Counted from the first letter of the stretch, positions 17,605 to 26,577 are shown. The stretch: 64,000 nt of DNA from Streptosporangium sp. NBC_01756 (GCF_035917975.1 NZ_CP109130.1:8866001-8930000); one strand, 5' to 3'. Notes: generated by a model not told the origin, from the letters alone. Numbers and translations: made by a program.

Positions 17605-18054
17605 ATGACAAAATCACTCCATGCACGAGGAGCGCTCGGAGCGATGTACGTGGGCCTTGCGCTCACTGCCCTCGCGACGATCGCCCCGTATGTCGACCGC
17701 AGCGCCACCCAGCTGCTGGCCCACCACATCCGCGCCGGCTATCCCACGTACCCCCAGGCGCGGGTCGACTCGACAGTCACCACCTACCTGGTCGTATTGT
17801 CCGTCATCGGAGCGCTCGGCGTCTTCGCCTGGCTCACGACGGCCTGGGCCGTCAAGGCAGGCAAGCGGTGGGCCCGCCCCACCGCGACCGTGATGTTCAT
17901 GATCGGCACCAGCGTCGGACTGACCGGGCTGCTCACCAAGGACACCTCCGGCGCGACCGGCCTGCCGCCGGCGCTGGGCTGGGCCGGGATGATTCCCTGC
18001 CTGGCAGGCGTCGTCGCGGTCGCCCTACTGTGGAGAAGACCGCGACTGACGTGA
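17605..18054 (+). CDS. four-helix membrane protein of unknown function
   Basis: 149 residues with four hydrophobic segments (about 10-28, 58-80, 90-108, 122-140) and short polar loops, including a dibasic C-terminus WRRPRLT. ATG 17605 follows AGAGAAG. It may be co-transcribed with the ProC-like gene 109 bases downstream. I recognise no family. Confidence 0.65.
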   Translation: MTKSLHARGALGAMYVGLALTALATIAPYVDRSATQLLAHHIRAGYPTYPQARVDSTVTTYLVVLSVIGALGVFAWLTTAWAVKAGKRWARPTATVMFMIGTSVGLTGLLTKDTSGATGLPPALGWAGMIPCLAGVVAVALLWRRPRLT

Positions 18055-18163
18055 CGTCGGCTCCATACGACTCCGCACACGAGGAGCCGACGGCAACCAT
18101 CCCGACCACACGGACCCGCACCAACGCAGGTCACGACCACCACACACCATGGAGGAAGACACA

Positions 18164-18928
18164 GTGCAGCACATCGGCATCATCGGAGTGGGCGAGATCG
18201 GCCGGGCCATCGTCGAGGGCCTGCGCAACGAGGGCGGTGCGTCGCCGGACGTCTTCCTCTCCCCCCGGGGGGCCCGCACCGCCGCCGAACTGTCCGAGCG
18301 CTACGAGGGCGTCCATGTGTGCGCCGACAACCAGGAGGTGGTGGACCGCTCCGAGCTCGTGATCATCGCCGTGCGCCGCCAGGACCACCACGAGGCACTC
18401 GCCGGGCTGAAGGTGGACGACGACAAGACCGTGGTCAACCTGATGGCCGGCGTCGCCGCCGACGATCTGCGCCGGACCCTCGCCACCAGCGCCCCGATCA
18501 TCCGGGCCATCCCGCTGCCCGCGGTGCGCGAGCGCCGCTCCGTCACCGTGACCTGCCCCTCGCACCCCATGGTGGACTCTCTCTTCGAGCAGCTGGGCGG
18601 AGCGCTCCCCGTCGCGGACGAGGCCGCCTTCAACGTCTTCTCCGCACTGACCGGGACGCTCACCGCCCACTACGCCTACCTCGCCACGCTCACCTCGTGG
18701 GCCATCGGCCACGGCATCGCCTCCGACACCGCCGACCAGTATGTGCGTGGCCTCTTCCAGAACGTCGGCCGCTCCCTGGGCGACGAGACCCGCCCGCTGC
18801 ACCAACTCGCCGCCGACCACGAGACGCCCAAGGGGAACAACGAGCGCATCCGCACCACCTGGTTCGATGCGGCCAACGCCGCGGCCCTCGAGAAAGCCCT
18901 GGATGGCCTCCTCGCCGATCTGAAGTAA
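18164..18928 (+). CDS. pyrroline-5-carboxylate reductase-like protein
   Basis: About 254 residues. IGIIGVGEIGRAIVEGL is the N-terminal GxGxxG NAD(P) motif, VIIAVRRQDHHEAL the following strand, and TVVNLMAGVAADDLRR, then IRAIPLPAV match the ProC/F420-dependent reductase fold. The C-terminal dimer helices are present (TLTSWAIGHG...). Sequence is well diverged from true ProC, so the substrate is open. GTG 18164 is chosen because GGAGG lies eight bases upstream. Confidence 0.78.
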   Translation: MQHIGIIGVGEIGRAIVEGLRNEGGASPDVFLSPRGARTAAELSERYEGVHVCADNQEVVDRSELVIIAVRRQDHHEALAGLKVDDDKTVVNLMAGVAADDLRRTLATSAPIIRAIPLPAVRERRSVTVTCPSHPMVDSLFEQLGGALPVADEAAFNVFSALTGTLTAHYAYLATLTSWAIGHGIASDTADQYVRGLFQNVGRSLGDETRPLHQLAADHETPKGNNERIRTTWFDAANAAALEKALDGLLADLK

Positions 18929-18933
18929 GAGCG

Positions 18934-18960
18934 CCCGGCTGGACGTGCGTCCAGACCGGG
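18934..18960. terminator. hairpin terminator after the ProC-like gene
   Basis: CTGGACG and CGTCCAG pair around a 2-base loop, extended by CCCGG / CCGGG with one bulged A. It begins six bases after the stop codon. Confidence 0.65.
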
Positions 18961-19492
18961 AGCGGCGACCACCGCCCGATACGGCAGGATGGACCGGTGG
19001 AATGAGCTGACCGGCGGCCCGGAAACCCGATCCCCCGCTTTGATCCGAACCAGGAACACTCCCCAGATCAGTGGCGTGGGAGAGACCGGCCCTGCCCGAC
19101 TGATGAGTCGTGTCGCCTGCCACGTGCTGACAGCCCTCGTTAGCGCCCTGGCCTGTACTTCTGCCATCAGATGTCAGGGCCCTCCACCCCGGGAGGCTGC
19201 GATGTTCGAGGCCAGCATCGGGCACCAGCACACCCGTGAGGGCATGGCGCCGGCGAAGAAGACCGGGAAGAGGTGCGCCTCGATCTGAGCGCCCGGTTGA
19301 GCATCGGCGCTCTCGGCGGTGCATGAGGGGGGCAGAACTGGTGACCTCGCGTAATTCACTGTCGCGTATTCGTCCCGTCGCCGGGGTCGGTGCGATCGCA
19401 CCAACCCGGCGCCTCGCCCGGCAGGACCCTGCCCGCCATCACCGACAGCGTCCGGATCGCCGCGCTGCGGTGTCTTCCCGCCCGGACTGGCA
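18961..19492. other. 532-bp stretch without a recognisable gene
   Basis: I see only short unconvincing frames on both strands and no RNA-like structure. It contains sequence between a terminator and the end of the convergent MerR gene and may be decayed coding DNA. Confidence 0.5.
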
Positions 19493-20284
19493 CTACCGGG
19501 GAGCCGCACCCGGCGTGGGGTCCACGCGCTCGAGCTTGGTCCAGCCTGTCCAGCCTCGCCGCTTCAGCAGCTCGATCAGCCGACGCGCCGGCGGCACAGT
19601 GTCGAACGCCAGCGTGTCCATCAGCTTGACAAGCGGTGACTCGATATCGGTGTCGTCGACATAGTCCTCGCCCCGCTCGTCGGCCATACGCGTGATGTAG
19701 GCGGCCAGCTTGTCGGCCAGCTCGACCAGCCGCGGGTCGTCGTCGGATCGATCGAGAGCCTGGCTCAGGGTGAGGTAGAAGTCGACGAGCCGCGGGTCGT
19801 CGATCTGCTCCCGCTTGCGTGCCATCCACTCCGGGACCCGCGCGGGTGAGTGCGCGGCCAACGGGATCCAGCCGTCACGCTCGGCCTGGACGATCCGCTC
19901 GTCGACCCCGAGCGCCCGCAGCCGGTTGAGATACTCGACCACCTCCGGGGGCAGCGCCAGGCTGTCCCCGGAGGTGAGCCGGGCGATCCGCTCACGGTGT
20001 CGCTGCCGCTCCCGGATCTCCGCCTGCAGCCGCCTGTCGATGTCCGCGACCGCCGCAGCGAACTCCTCCTCACCGGCCCGCAGCAGCTCCCGCACCCGCG
20101 CCAGCGGGACCCCGGCCTCGGCAAGGGTCCGGATCTTGATCAGCTCGACCACGGCGCCGGCGTCGTATCTGCGGTAGCCAGAACGGTCCCGCTCGGGCTC
20201 CGGCAGCAGCCCCTTGGCGTGGTAGTGCCGCACCGCGCGTACCGTCACTCCGGCGTACGACGCCAGCTCGCCGATGGTCAGCAT
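19493..20284 (-). CDS. MerR-family regulator
   Basis: 263 residues. MLTIGELASYAGVTVRAVRHYHAKGLL is a standard MerR winged helix-turn-helix, followed by RSGYRRYDAGAVVELIKI and a long coiled-coil dimer helix to about residue 110. The C-terminal 150 residues are helical and probably bind an organic ligand. ATG 20284 follows GGAG. The gene starts 22 bases after the alpha/beta hydrolase stop, so the two form one operon. A MerR-type promoter lies before the hydrolase. Confidence 0.88.
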   Translation of the reverse strand: MLTIGELASYAGVTVRAVRHYHAKGLLPEPERDRSGYRRYDAGAVVELIKIRTLAEAGVPLARVRELLRAGEEEFAAAVADIDRRLQAEIRERQRHRERIARLTSGDSLALPPEVVEYLNRLRALGVDERIVQAERDGWIPLAAHSPARVPEWMARKREQIDDPRLVDFYLTLSQALDRSDDDPRLVELADKLAAYITRMADERGEDYVDDTDIESPLVKLMDTLAFDTVPPARRLIELLKRRGWTGWTKLERVDPTPGAAPR

Positions 20285-20306
20285 CAGAGCGGTCTCCAGG
20301 AGTCGC

Positions 20307-21107
20307 TTAAGAGGTCGCCCGGTCGGCTGGGCCTTCTGCACTACGGATGATCTGGGCGATTTCCGGGGCATGGGTGAAGACCAGCTGATGGTCGGCGTCG
20401 AGCCAGGTGGTGGCGATGTGCGGGTGCTCGCGGACGAGCCGCTCGACGCCGGCGCGCCAGTTCTGGTTGAACCGGGGCGCGGGCCCTTCGCCGCTGTCGC
20501 CGGCCATCGAGGTCGACATGATCATGCTGATGGGCCGGTCGACCTTCCTGTACCGGTCGAGAATCTCGGACCGAATCACATCGAGCTCGAGGTTCAGGTC
20601 GAGAATCTCCTGGGCGGTGAGCAACACCTGACGCGCGGTGCCCCGCTCGGCCTGCTGCTGCGTCGCCATATCCTCCCACATGGCGCGGAACGCCGGCAGG
20701 ACGGCATCGGTGATGAACGGTTCGGGCACCGGGTTCGCCCCGTCGATGAGAACAAGCTCGGCGACGGTGTCAGGATACTCGGAGGCATAGTGCACGGCCA
20801 GGTCAGCGCCCATCGAGTAGCCCACCAGCACGGGCGCTGCGGGCAGGCCGAGGTTGCCCAGCTCCGCCATCACTGCGACCAGATCGCTGAGGAAGGCGTC
20901 GAAGGAGTACCGGTCGGCGGCCGAGGCGAGGCCATGGCCCCGCAGGTCGAAGGTCACTACGTCGTGGTCGCGCCGCAGCAGCTCGGCCAGCTCACGCAGG
21001 TCGGCCTGGGTCGAGTTCAGCCCAGGGCACAGGACCAGTGGTCGTCCCTGTCCGTCGCGAGACACCGGGATCGTGACACCGTCATGGTGGATCGTGAAGC
21101 GCTGCAT
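20307..21107 (-). CDS. alpha/beta hydrolase
   Basis: About 266 residues of the alpha/beta hydrolase fold: PLVLCPGLNST (oxyanion region), VVTFDLRGHGLA, GYSMGADLAV with the nucleophile Ser in GxSxG, LIDGAN, and DADHQLVFTHAPE holding the catalytic His. I chose ATG 21107 (GAGAGGGG upstream); an in-frame ATG at 21206 coincides with the predicted transcription start and would give a longer leaderless product. First gene of the operon with MerR, so substrate hydrolysis and MerR sensing are likely linked. Confidence 0.82.
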   Translation of the reverse strand: MQRFTIHHDGVTIPVSRDGQGRPLVLCPGLNSTQADLRELAELLRRDHDVVTFDLRGHGLASAADRYSFDAFLSDLVAVMAELGNLGLPAAPVLVGYSMGADLAVHYASEYPDTVAELVLIDGANPVPEPFITDAVLPAFRAMWEDMATQQQAERGTARQVLLTAQEILDLNLELDVIRSEILDRYRKVDRPISMIMSTSMAGDSGEGPAPRFNQNWRAGVERLVREHPHIATTWLDADHQLVFTHAPEIAQIIRSAEGPADRATS

Positions 21108-21212
21108 CGTCTTGTCGCCCCTCTCGGCCCGCTCTCCATCATCGTCGTGCTCGCCGTACGACTTGCGCGGTCCGACGGCCTCCATTGCACTGGTTTCCGT
21201 GGTCATGCCACC

Positions 21213-21244
21213 ATGCTGAGAGATTGACCCTGCGTCAGGGTCAA
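21213..21244 (-). promoter_or_regulatory. MerR-type promoter with operator in an extended spacer
   Basis: On the minus strand the 9-3-9 dyad TTGACCCTG-ACG-CAGGGTCAA (21244-21224) begins with a -35-like TTGACC. A weak -10 candidate (CAGCAT, 21218-21213) lies 20 bp away. Overlong spacers filled by an operator are the hallmark of MerR activation. The MerR in the same operon is the candidate activator. Confidence 0.72.
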
Positions 21245-21439
21245 GCGCCGCAGCGATCTGATGTCCGCACACCCGCAGCCGCCGGCTTCCGGGCCGCGAC
21301 CTACGCCGCCCCCTGCGGCTGGCCATCACCGACGTGTTCATCAACTCCTGTCAGGACTCAGGACCTGTGCGACAGATCCGACCCGGGAGGTGGGTGACAC
21401 TCCGGCTAGATGATCTGTCAACTCCGCCGGTGATCAGAG

Positions 21440-21567
21440 CGACGCCGCCCGCCACGCCGAGGCCGCCGGTGCACAACTGGGCGCCGACCTGGTCCTCGCA
21501 CTCACACCGATAGAGCCGCACTCGCACGATGTGGTGCTGATCCGCCCCGACGGGCACATCGGTTGGC
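21440..21567 (+). pseudogene. possible monooxygenase C-terminal remnant
   Basis: One frame reads GAQLGADLVLALTP and VVLIRPDGHIGWR, resembling the thioredoxin-like tail that ends aromatic-ring FAD monooxygenases. Only this tail is present, and it runs straight into the TetR fragment. The call rests on one short motif. Confidence 0.35.
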
Positions 21568-21999
21568 GTGACCATCCGGCACCCGACCAAAGACGACCTC
21601 CTGATGGCCGCGTTGGAGCACGCCCGCGCCCCCGACATGGACACCGCCCCGGCCGGGCAGTCGATCGACGAACTCACCTCCTCCATCGCCGAACTCCTCA
21701 GCCGCCCCCGCTTCCGCACACTGATGGCACGCGTCATCGGCGCCTCGATCGACTACCCGAAACTGGTGACCGCCTACACCGAGCGCTACCTGCAGCCCCG
21801 GCTGAACGCCCTGGCGCAGATCGCGCAGCAGGCCATCGACGCCGGTCACCTCCCACCAGACACCGACCCGAGCGTCATCCAGGACATCCTGGCCAGCTCG
21901 ATCGGATCCGTCCTGCTCCAGGATGCGGAAGACGTGAGCGCAGCACAGCTCGAGCGCCGGCTGCGGATCCTGTTGCACCACATCGGATACCAGCCTTGA
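21568..21999 (+). pseudogene. TetR-family regulator lacking its DNA-binding domain
   Basis: The frame starts at the end of the helix-turn-helix (RHPTKDDLLMAALEHA) and continues through a complete-looking TetR C-terminal domain (SIAELLSRPRFRTLMARVIG... LERRLRILLHHIGYQP). The recognition helices are missing. It could still make a ligand-binding fragment but cannot bind DNA as a normal TetR. Confidence 0.68.
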
Positions 22000-22029
22000 T
22001 CCCTTAGGTTTGAAACTGCAACGGCGCTT

Positions 22030-22285
22030 ATGTGATGGTGGCCATGTTTTCGGTAGTGGGCACGGCGGGCCAGGACCCAGTGGGCGCGGCCGGTGACGCG
22101 CCAGGGGCGGATCGCCACGCGCGCCCAGGCATAGCGGCCCTGGCCGTGCGCGCCATCACCGCAGGAGCGGCGCCGCCAGGCCTGGGCGGGCAGGGTGGCG
22201 ACCGGTTCGTCGACCCGTTCATCACGCAAAGCCATGCTGATGACGCTGCTGTTGCGCCGGGTGGCCAGCTCAGTCGGCCACGCCT
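22030..22285 (-). pseudogene. IS701-like transposase remnant
   Basis: Minus-strand reading contains LPAQAWRRRSCGDGAHGQGR, YAWARVAI and HWVLARR, resembling the central part of IS701-family (DDE) transposases. It is frameshifted at the C-terminal side and cut by the IS3 element that begins at 22297. An N-terminal IS701-like piece lies at 36927. Confidence 0.6.
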
Positions 22286-22328
22286 GTAAGATTCACGGGG
22301 GCTCGCCCCGGAGGGTGGACACCGATCG

Positions 22329-23219
22329 TTATGCGGTGAGCAGCACTCTATCGATGGTCTGCTGTTCGTAGTCGATCGGGCTGAGGTAGCCCAGGGTGGA
22401 ATGTCTCCTGCGGGTGTTGTAGCGGGTGATCCACTTGAAGACCGCCAGGCGGGCCTCACGTGCCGAGGACCAGCGCTTGGTCCCTTGCAGCGTCTCGCGT
22501 TTGAGAGTGGCATTGAACGCTTCCGCGGCGGCGTTGTCGGCGCTGGTGCCAACCGCTCCCATGGACTGGCGCACACCGAGCTCGGCGCAGACCTTGGCGA
22601 ACTCGGCCGAGGTGTATTGCGCCCCGTGATCGGTGTGAAAGATCGCCCCGTCCAAGCTGCCCCGCGTCGCGGCGGCGGCCCGCAACGCGTCACTCACCAG
22701 CTCGGTGCGCATGTGATCGGCGATCGACCAGCCCGCCAGCCGGCGTGAGCCCAGGTCCAGCACGGTGGCCAAGTAGAGGAACCGGCCGTCGCCGACAGGC
22801 AGGTAGGTGATGTCGCCGACGTAGCGATGATTCGGGGAGGGCGCGGTGAAGTCCCGCCATATCAGGTCGGGCACCTTCTGCCGGGACGGCTCGGGCACCG
22901 TGGTGCGCACCTTCTTGCGCAGGTGCAGTCCGACGATGCCGCAACGGCGCATCACCCGCGCCACCCGCTTATGGTTGACCCTGCGTCCCCGGGCGCGCAG
23001 CTCGGCGGTGACGCGCGGACTGCCGTAGGTGCCGTCGAACTCACCATGGATGTGCCTGATCTCCTCGGCGAGTGCGGCATCGGCCGCAGCCCGCTCCGCC
23101 CGGGCCGGCGCCGCCTTGCACCACCGGTAGAACCCCGAGCGGGACACCTTCAGCACCCGGCACAGCCGCTTGACGCCGAAGGCGCCTCGATGATCGGCGA
23201 CGAACTGGAAGCGGCTCAC
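22329..23219 (-). CDS. IS3-family transposase OrfB
   Basis: 296 residues. The HTH_21-like start (FQFVADHRGAFGVKRLCRVL) is followed by the rve integrase core: GDITYLPVGDGRFLYLATVLDL holds the first Asp, FHTDHGAQYTS the second, and NAAAEAFNATLKRE the catalytic Glu, completing DDE. The GTG start overlaps the orfA stop as GTGA. The frame is -1 relative to orfA, so coupling or frameshifting can make the product. Confidence 0.92.
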   Translation of the reverse strand: MSRFQFVADHRGAFGVKRLCRVLKVSRSGFYRWCKAAPARAERAAADAALAEEIRHIHGEFDGTYGSPRVTAELRARGRRVNHKRVARVMRRCGIVGLHLRKKVRTTVPEPSRQKVPDLIWRDFTAPSPNHRYVGDITYLPVGDGRFLYLATVLDLGSRRLAGWSIADHMRTELVSDALRAAAATRGSLDGAIFHTDHGAQYTSAEFAKVCAELGVRQSMGAVGTSADNAAAEAFNATLKRETLQGTKRWSSAREARLAVFKWITRYNTRRRHSTLGYLSPIDYEQQTIDRVLLTA

Positions 23220-23545
23220 CAGTTGGTCTCTCCCGCGAAATATTTGGCCGCCCGGCGCAGGATGTCGCGCTCCGTCTCCAGCTCCCGGATGCGGGCCTTG
23301 AGCTGCTTATTCTCCTTTTCCAGCACGTCGTCGGACGATAGCGCGCCACGCGCCGGCTTCCTCGCCGGGCCCCGCTCCTTCGCCCCCGCGCTGCCATCCG
23401 CCTGCGCCTGACGCACCCAGTTGCGCAGCGTCTCCCGGCTGATCCCCAGGTCCTCAGCCACCGAGGCCAGCGTCCGTTCCGGATCGGACAGGTACAAAGC
23501 GACGGCATCCGCCTTGAACTCCGGCGGATACGACTTCATCGCCAC
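23216..23545 (-). CDS. IS3-family transposase OrfA
   Basis: 109 residues. KSYPPEFKADAVALYLSDPE is the HTH_8-type start, LGISRETLRNWVRQAQ the recognition region, and DVLEKENKQLKARIRELETE a leucine-zipper-like helix ending in ILRRAAKYFA. It overlaps orfB by four bases. Confidence 0.9.
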   Translation of the reverse strand: MAMKSYPPEFKADAVALYLSDPERTLASVAEDLGISRETLRNWVRQAQADGSAGAKERGPARKPARGALSSDDVLEKENKQLKARIRELETERDILRRAAKYFAGETNW

Positions 23546-23713
23546 GTGGAACTCCTTGCCTCCGGATTTCCATCATCCGGTATTCAAGGTGTCCACACCT
23601 CGGGGGCAGGGCCCCACAGCCGTCACGAGACATCAATGACCAGCAAACAGACCTATATACGCAAGTGCCGTTGCAGTACCAGCGGCCCATCACCTGGCCT
23701 CGACGACCGGGCG

Positions 23714-24367
23714 TCATGGCGCGTCCAGGACGGGTACTCGCCACATCACGACGATCGCGTCGATGAGGCCGTTGGCGGTGGCGTCCCAGGTGGTCCTGAA
23801 GGCGGGCGCGTGTTCGGCGAGGGCCCGTTCCCGCTCGACGCACATCTGTACAACGAGGTGCCGGGCCATGGTGACCCGTTCGTGGTGGATCTCGGCGGGG
23901 AGGCCGGGCAGGGACCGGGCCAGACCGTCCCGGAACAGCCGCAAAATCGGGGCGGCGGTCAGGGCTTCGTCCACCATGAGGGCGCTGAAGGCGGGGTCGG
24001 CCATGACCTGCGCGGCGAAGCGGGCGTACCAGGTGGGGCTGCCCAGGGTCTCCAAGTGTTCGGTGAAGGGGCGGACCAGGCAGGAGGCCCAGTCGCGCAG
24101 GTCCGTGGAGTCGGCGATGTCGGCCATCATGTGTTCGCGGATGCGCTCGATCTGCTCGGCGTGCCTGCGGGCGATCGCGCGGATCAGGTCGGCCTTGGTG
24201 CCGAAGTGGTAGCTGACCGCGGCGTTGTTGCCATGCCCGGCGACCTCGCTGATCTGGCGGTTGCCGACGGCGTGCACTCCACGTTCGGCGAACAGCCGCT
24301 CGGCCGCGGCCAGGAGCGCCTCCCTTGTCGCGCTGACCTGCTCGTCGCGTCTCATCTTGTTGATCAT
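23714..24367 (-). CDS. TetR/AcrR-family repressor
   Basis: 217 residues. Helix-turn-helix in EALLAAAERLFAERGVHAVGNRQISEVAGHGNN...YHFGTKADLI; the C-terminal domain is helical. ATG 24367 follows GAAAG. About 170 bases of leader separate it from an AT-rich perfect palindrome at 24548-24569, its likely operator. The leader itself holds an inverted repeat (24486-24528). The isochorismatase and MFS genes lie further upstream on the same strand. Confidence 0.85.
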   Translation of the reverse strand: MINKMRRDEQVSATREALLAAAERLFAERGVHAVGNRQISEVAGHGNNAAVSYHFGTKADLIRAIARRHAEQIERIREHMMADIADSTDLRDWASCLVRPFTEHLETLGSPTWYARFAAQVMADPAFSALMVDEALTAAPILRLFRDGLARSLPGLPAEIHHERVTMARHLVVQMCVERERALAEHAPAFRTTWDATANGLIDAIVVMWRVPVLDAP

Positions 24368-24485
24368 CGTCTTTCACCGCACCGGGACTTCGCGCAGCCC
24401 GTGACGGCCCAGTCCCACAGGTCATCGAGGGTCCTCAGCCGTGCCGGCGAGGTGTGACGGAAGGACAGCCTACGCAAAGGGCAGG

Positions 24486-24528
24486 CCTGTCAAGCTGTCC
24501 TCACCGCTTGCCCTTCCGGCTTGACAGG
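24486..24528. repeat. inverted repeat in the TetR leader
   Basis: CCTGTCAAGC (24486-24495) and GCTTGACAGG (24519-24528) pair perfectly around a 23-base loop. It could be a second operator, a terminator for the isochorismatase gene, or RNA structure in the TetR leader. Confidence 0.5.
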
Positions 24529-24547
24529 TGTCCGTTCCACATGAAAA

Positions 24548-24569
24548 TTAAATCAATCAATTGATTTAA
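24548..24569. promoter_or_regulatory. AT-rich perfect palindrome, candidate TetR operator
   Basis: TTAAATCAAT-CA-ATTGATTTAA is symmetric over 10-bp arms in an otherwise GC-rich genome. On the minus strand TTGGAT upstream and TTTAAT inside it are spaced like -35 and -10, so a repressor here would block transcription of the TetR gene at 24367. Confidence 0.65.
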
Positions 24570-24629
24570 TCCAATTGTCTGCTCTCCGGAGGTCGCGGGT
24601 TGTGCCACGCCGGGCGGGCGCGGCTGGCG

Positions 24630-25226
24630 TCAGTCAGCCCACAGGAGGGTGTGCAACTCGGCGGTTTCGATGATGTGGGTTCGGGAGGGAAAGACCTGAT
24701 GGAGCAGGACGTCGTGCGCTTCGGGGTCAGGGTCGGCGACGCCGTCGGCCAGGACGTAGAGCTGGTAGTCGCGGTCGGCCGCGTCGAGGACGGTGGACAG
24801 GACGACGCCGCTGGTACTGATGCCCGCGATGATCAGAGTGGTGATGCCGTGTTCGCGCAGCCACTGATCGAGGTCGGTGGTGGATAGGCCTCCATAACGG
24901 ATCTTACGCACGATGATGTCTCCGTCCTGGGGAGCGAGACGTTCGTGGATGGCGGTGTCAAGGTCTGCGTGGTGCATGAGACGGTGCTGGGCGATCGGTG
25001 CGAAAGACCTGTTGGTGGGCGGGATCGCGGCCCAGTCGGCCTCGGTGAAGCCGACCCGGACATAGGCGACGGTGCCGCCCGTGGCGCGAACGTCGGCGAT
25101 TACCTTTTCCATGCGTCCCAGCAGGGCTTCACTGTCGCTTTCGGGTAGCAGCGCGAGGATCGCGGGCTGATAGTCCATGACGAGCAGGGCGGTGTGTGCG
25201 GGGTCGGGTGCGGGGGTGGTGCTCAT
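24630..25226 (-). CDS. isochorismatase-family cysteine hydrolase
   Basis: 198 residues. The triad is visible: Asp in ALLVMDYQPAIL, Lys in DGDIIVRKIRYGGLSTTDLD, and a cis-peptide GISTSGVVLSTVLDA. In that last stretch the usual nucleophile Cys is replaced by Ser-Gly (family pattern is TxxCV). Catalysis as a classical amidohydrolase is thus doubtful. ATG 25226 overlaps the upstream MFS stop (ATGA), so the pair is translationally coupled. Confidence 0.8.
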   Translation of the reverse strand: MSTTPAPDPAHTALLVMDYQPAILALLPESDSEALLGRMEKVIADVRATGGTVAYVRVGFTEADWAAIPPTNRSFAPIAQHRLMHHADLDTAIHERLAPQDGDIIVRKIRYGGLSTTDLDQWLREHGITTLIIAGISTSGVVLSTVLDAADRDYQLYVLADGVADPDPEAHDVLLHQVFPSRTHIIETAELHTLLWAD

Positions 25227-26506
25227 GCGAGTGTTTGCCTTTCCAGTGGCGCCTGGTCGGCGTTCTTGTGTTGGGGCATGCGGTCGTGTCGAGGGAGGAG
25301 GAGCGAGGTCGCCAGGAGGAGGAGACCGGCGATCGCGATCGCGGTGCGGGGACTGGTGAGGCCGGCCAGCAGGCCCCACACGCCGGTCATGGCCGCGATG
25401 GTGGCTTTACTGGTGATCGACCAGGCAGACAGCGTGCGGGCGACCCGGTCCGACGGGAGCTGTTGGAGCCGGTAGGTAGCGAATATCGGGTTGAACACGC
25501 CCATGCAGGTGATCAGCCCGAGTTCGATGGCGATGACGAGGATGAGCCCGGTGGGGCCGGGGTGGATGAAGGCCAATCCGAGTGGCCAGCACGCGCGCAA
25601 CGTCCCGGCGGTGAGCATGACCTTGTGCTGTCCGTACCGTGCGAGGAGCGGGCGGGCCAGTCACGAGCCGATGAGGCCGCCGATGCAGGGGACGCCGAAC
25701 GCGAGGCCGTACTGCCAGGGTGCGAACCCGAGGTCGCCGAGCATGAGGACGGCGAGCAACGGCGAGGCTGCCATGATCAGGCCGTTGACCAGGGCGGTGT
25801 TGAAGAACAACGAGCGCAGCGCCGGGCCGGCGAGGATGTATCGCCATCCCTCCAGCAGATCGTCGGCTCTGGGCCGGGGCGGTGTGGCGGTTCGCGCGGG
25901 ATGCGGCTCCCGTCCGCCGATGGCGCGGATTCCCGCGGCCGAGAGGAGGAAGCTGACCGCGTTGGCCGCCACGCTCGTCACCGGGCCCACCAGCCCGATC
26001 GCGGCGGTGCCGAGCGGTGGCCCGAGTGCGGTGGCGGTCCAGGTCGTGGCCTCGAACCGCCCGTTCGCAACGAGCAGGTCCTCCGGCCGTACGAGCGCCT
26101 TCAGAGATGCTCCGCTCGCAGCGGTGAAGGCGATGTCGGCCGCGCCGACAACGACCGCCACAACCAGGAGTTGAGCGAAGCTCTGCCAGCCGAGCACGTA
26201 GGCGGCGGGAACGTTCATCAGCGCTGCGAACCGGATCAGGTCCATCCCGATCATCACCGGCCGTTTACGCCGGAACTCCACCCACGGCCCGAGCGGCACC
26301 GCGACCACCGCCCCGATCGCGAGTCCCGCGGCGGCCAGCATCGACACCTCGGCAGGCCCTGCGTCCAGAGCGAGAATCGCGATCAGGGCGAACGCGTCGA
26401 ACGCGAGCCATGTGCCGAACGTGCTGATCGCATATGCAGCCCAGAACCACCTGAACTGCCGCCCCAGTGACCTTCCCAACGCGCATCCACTATCTCCAAG
26501 AAACAA
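25223..26506 (-). pseudogene. MFS transporter interrupted by an in-frame TGA
   Basis: Twelve-helix MFS of the enterobactin-exporter (EntS-like) type. The first part runs to GVPCIGGLIGS, then TGA (25661-25663) and, in the same frame, LARPLLARYGQHKVML through RHDRMPQHKNAD. A single C-to-T change of CGA would explain the stop; no other damage is seen. The end overlaps the isochorismatase start. The first codon is uncertain (TTG 26506 assumed). If not a sequencing error, it is a young pseudogene. Confidence 0.72.
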
Positions 26507-26577
26507 CCATCAGATGATTTGAGAGATCAAAGCGCGCAGCTGATAGGCAGGTCAAACAACCGGCTGACCGAAGACGC

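Larger units (their letters stand above)
22297..23614 (-). mobile_element. complete IS3-family insertion sequence
   Basis: About 1,318 bp. The two 27-base ends match at 20 positions, including GTGGACACC at the inner side of both. Both ends are flanked by CAC (22294-22296 and 23615-23617), consistent with a 3-bp target duplication. orfA and orfB inside are intact, so the element looks recent and potentially mobile. Confidence 0.85.

Noticed and set aside
18961-19492. Possible genes in the MerR downstream spacer
   Set aside because: Several short frames, none with a ribosome site plus recognisable protein.
25661-25663. TGA as selenocysteine codon
   Set aside because: MFS transporters are not selenoproteins and no SECIS-like hairpin follows; a nonsense change is simpler.
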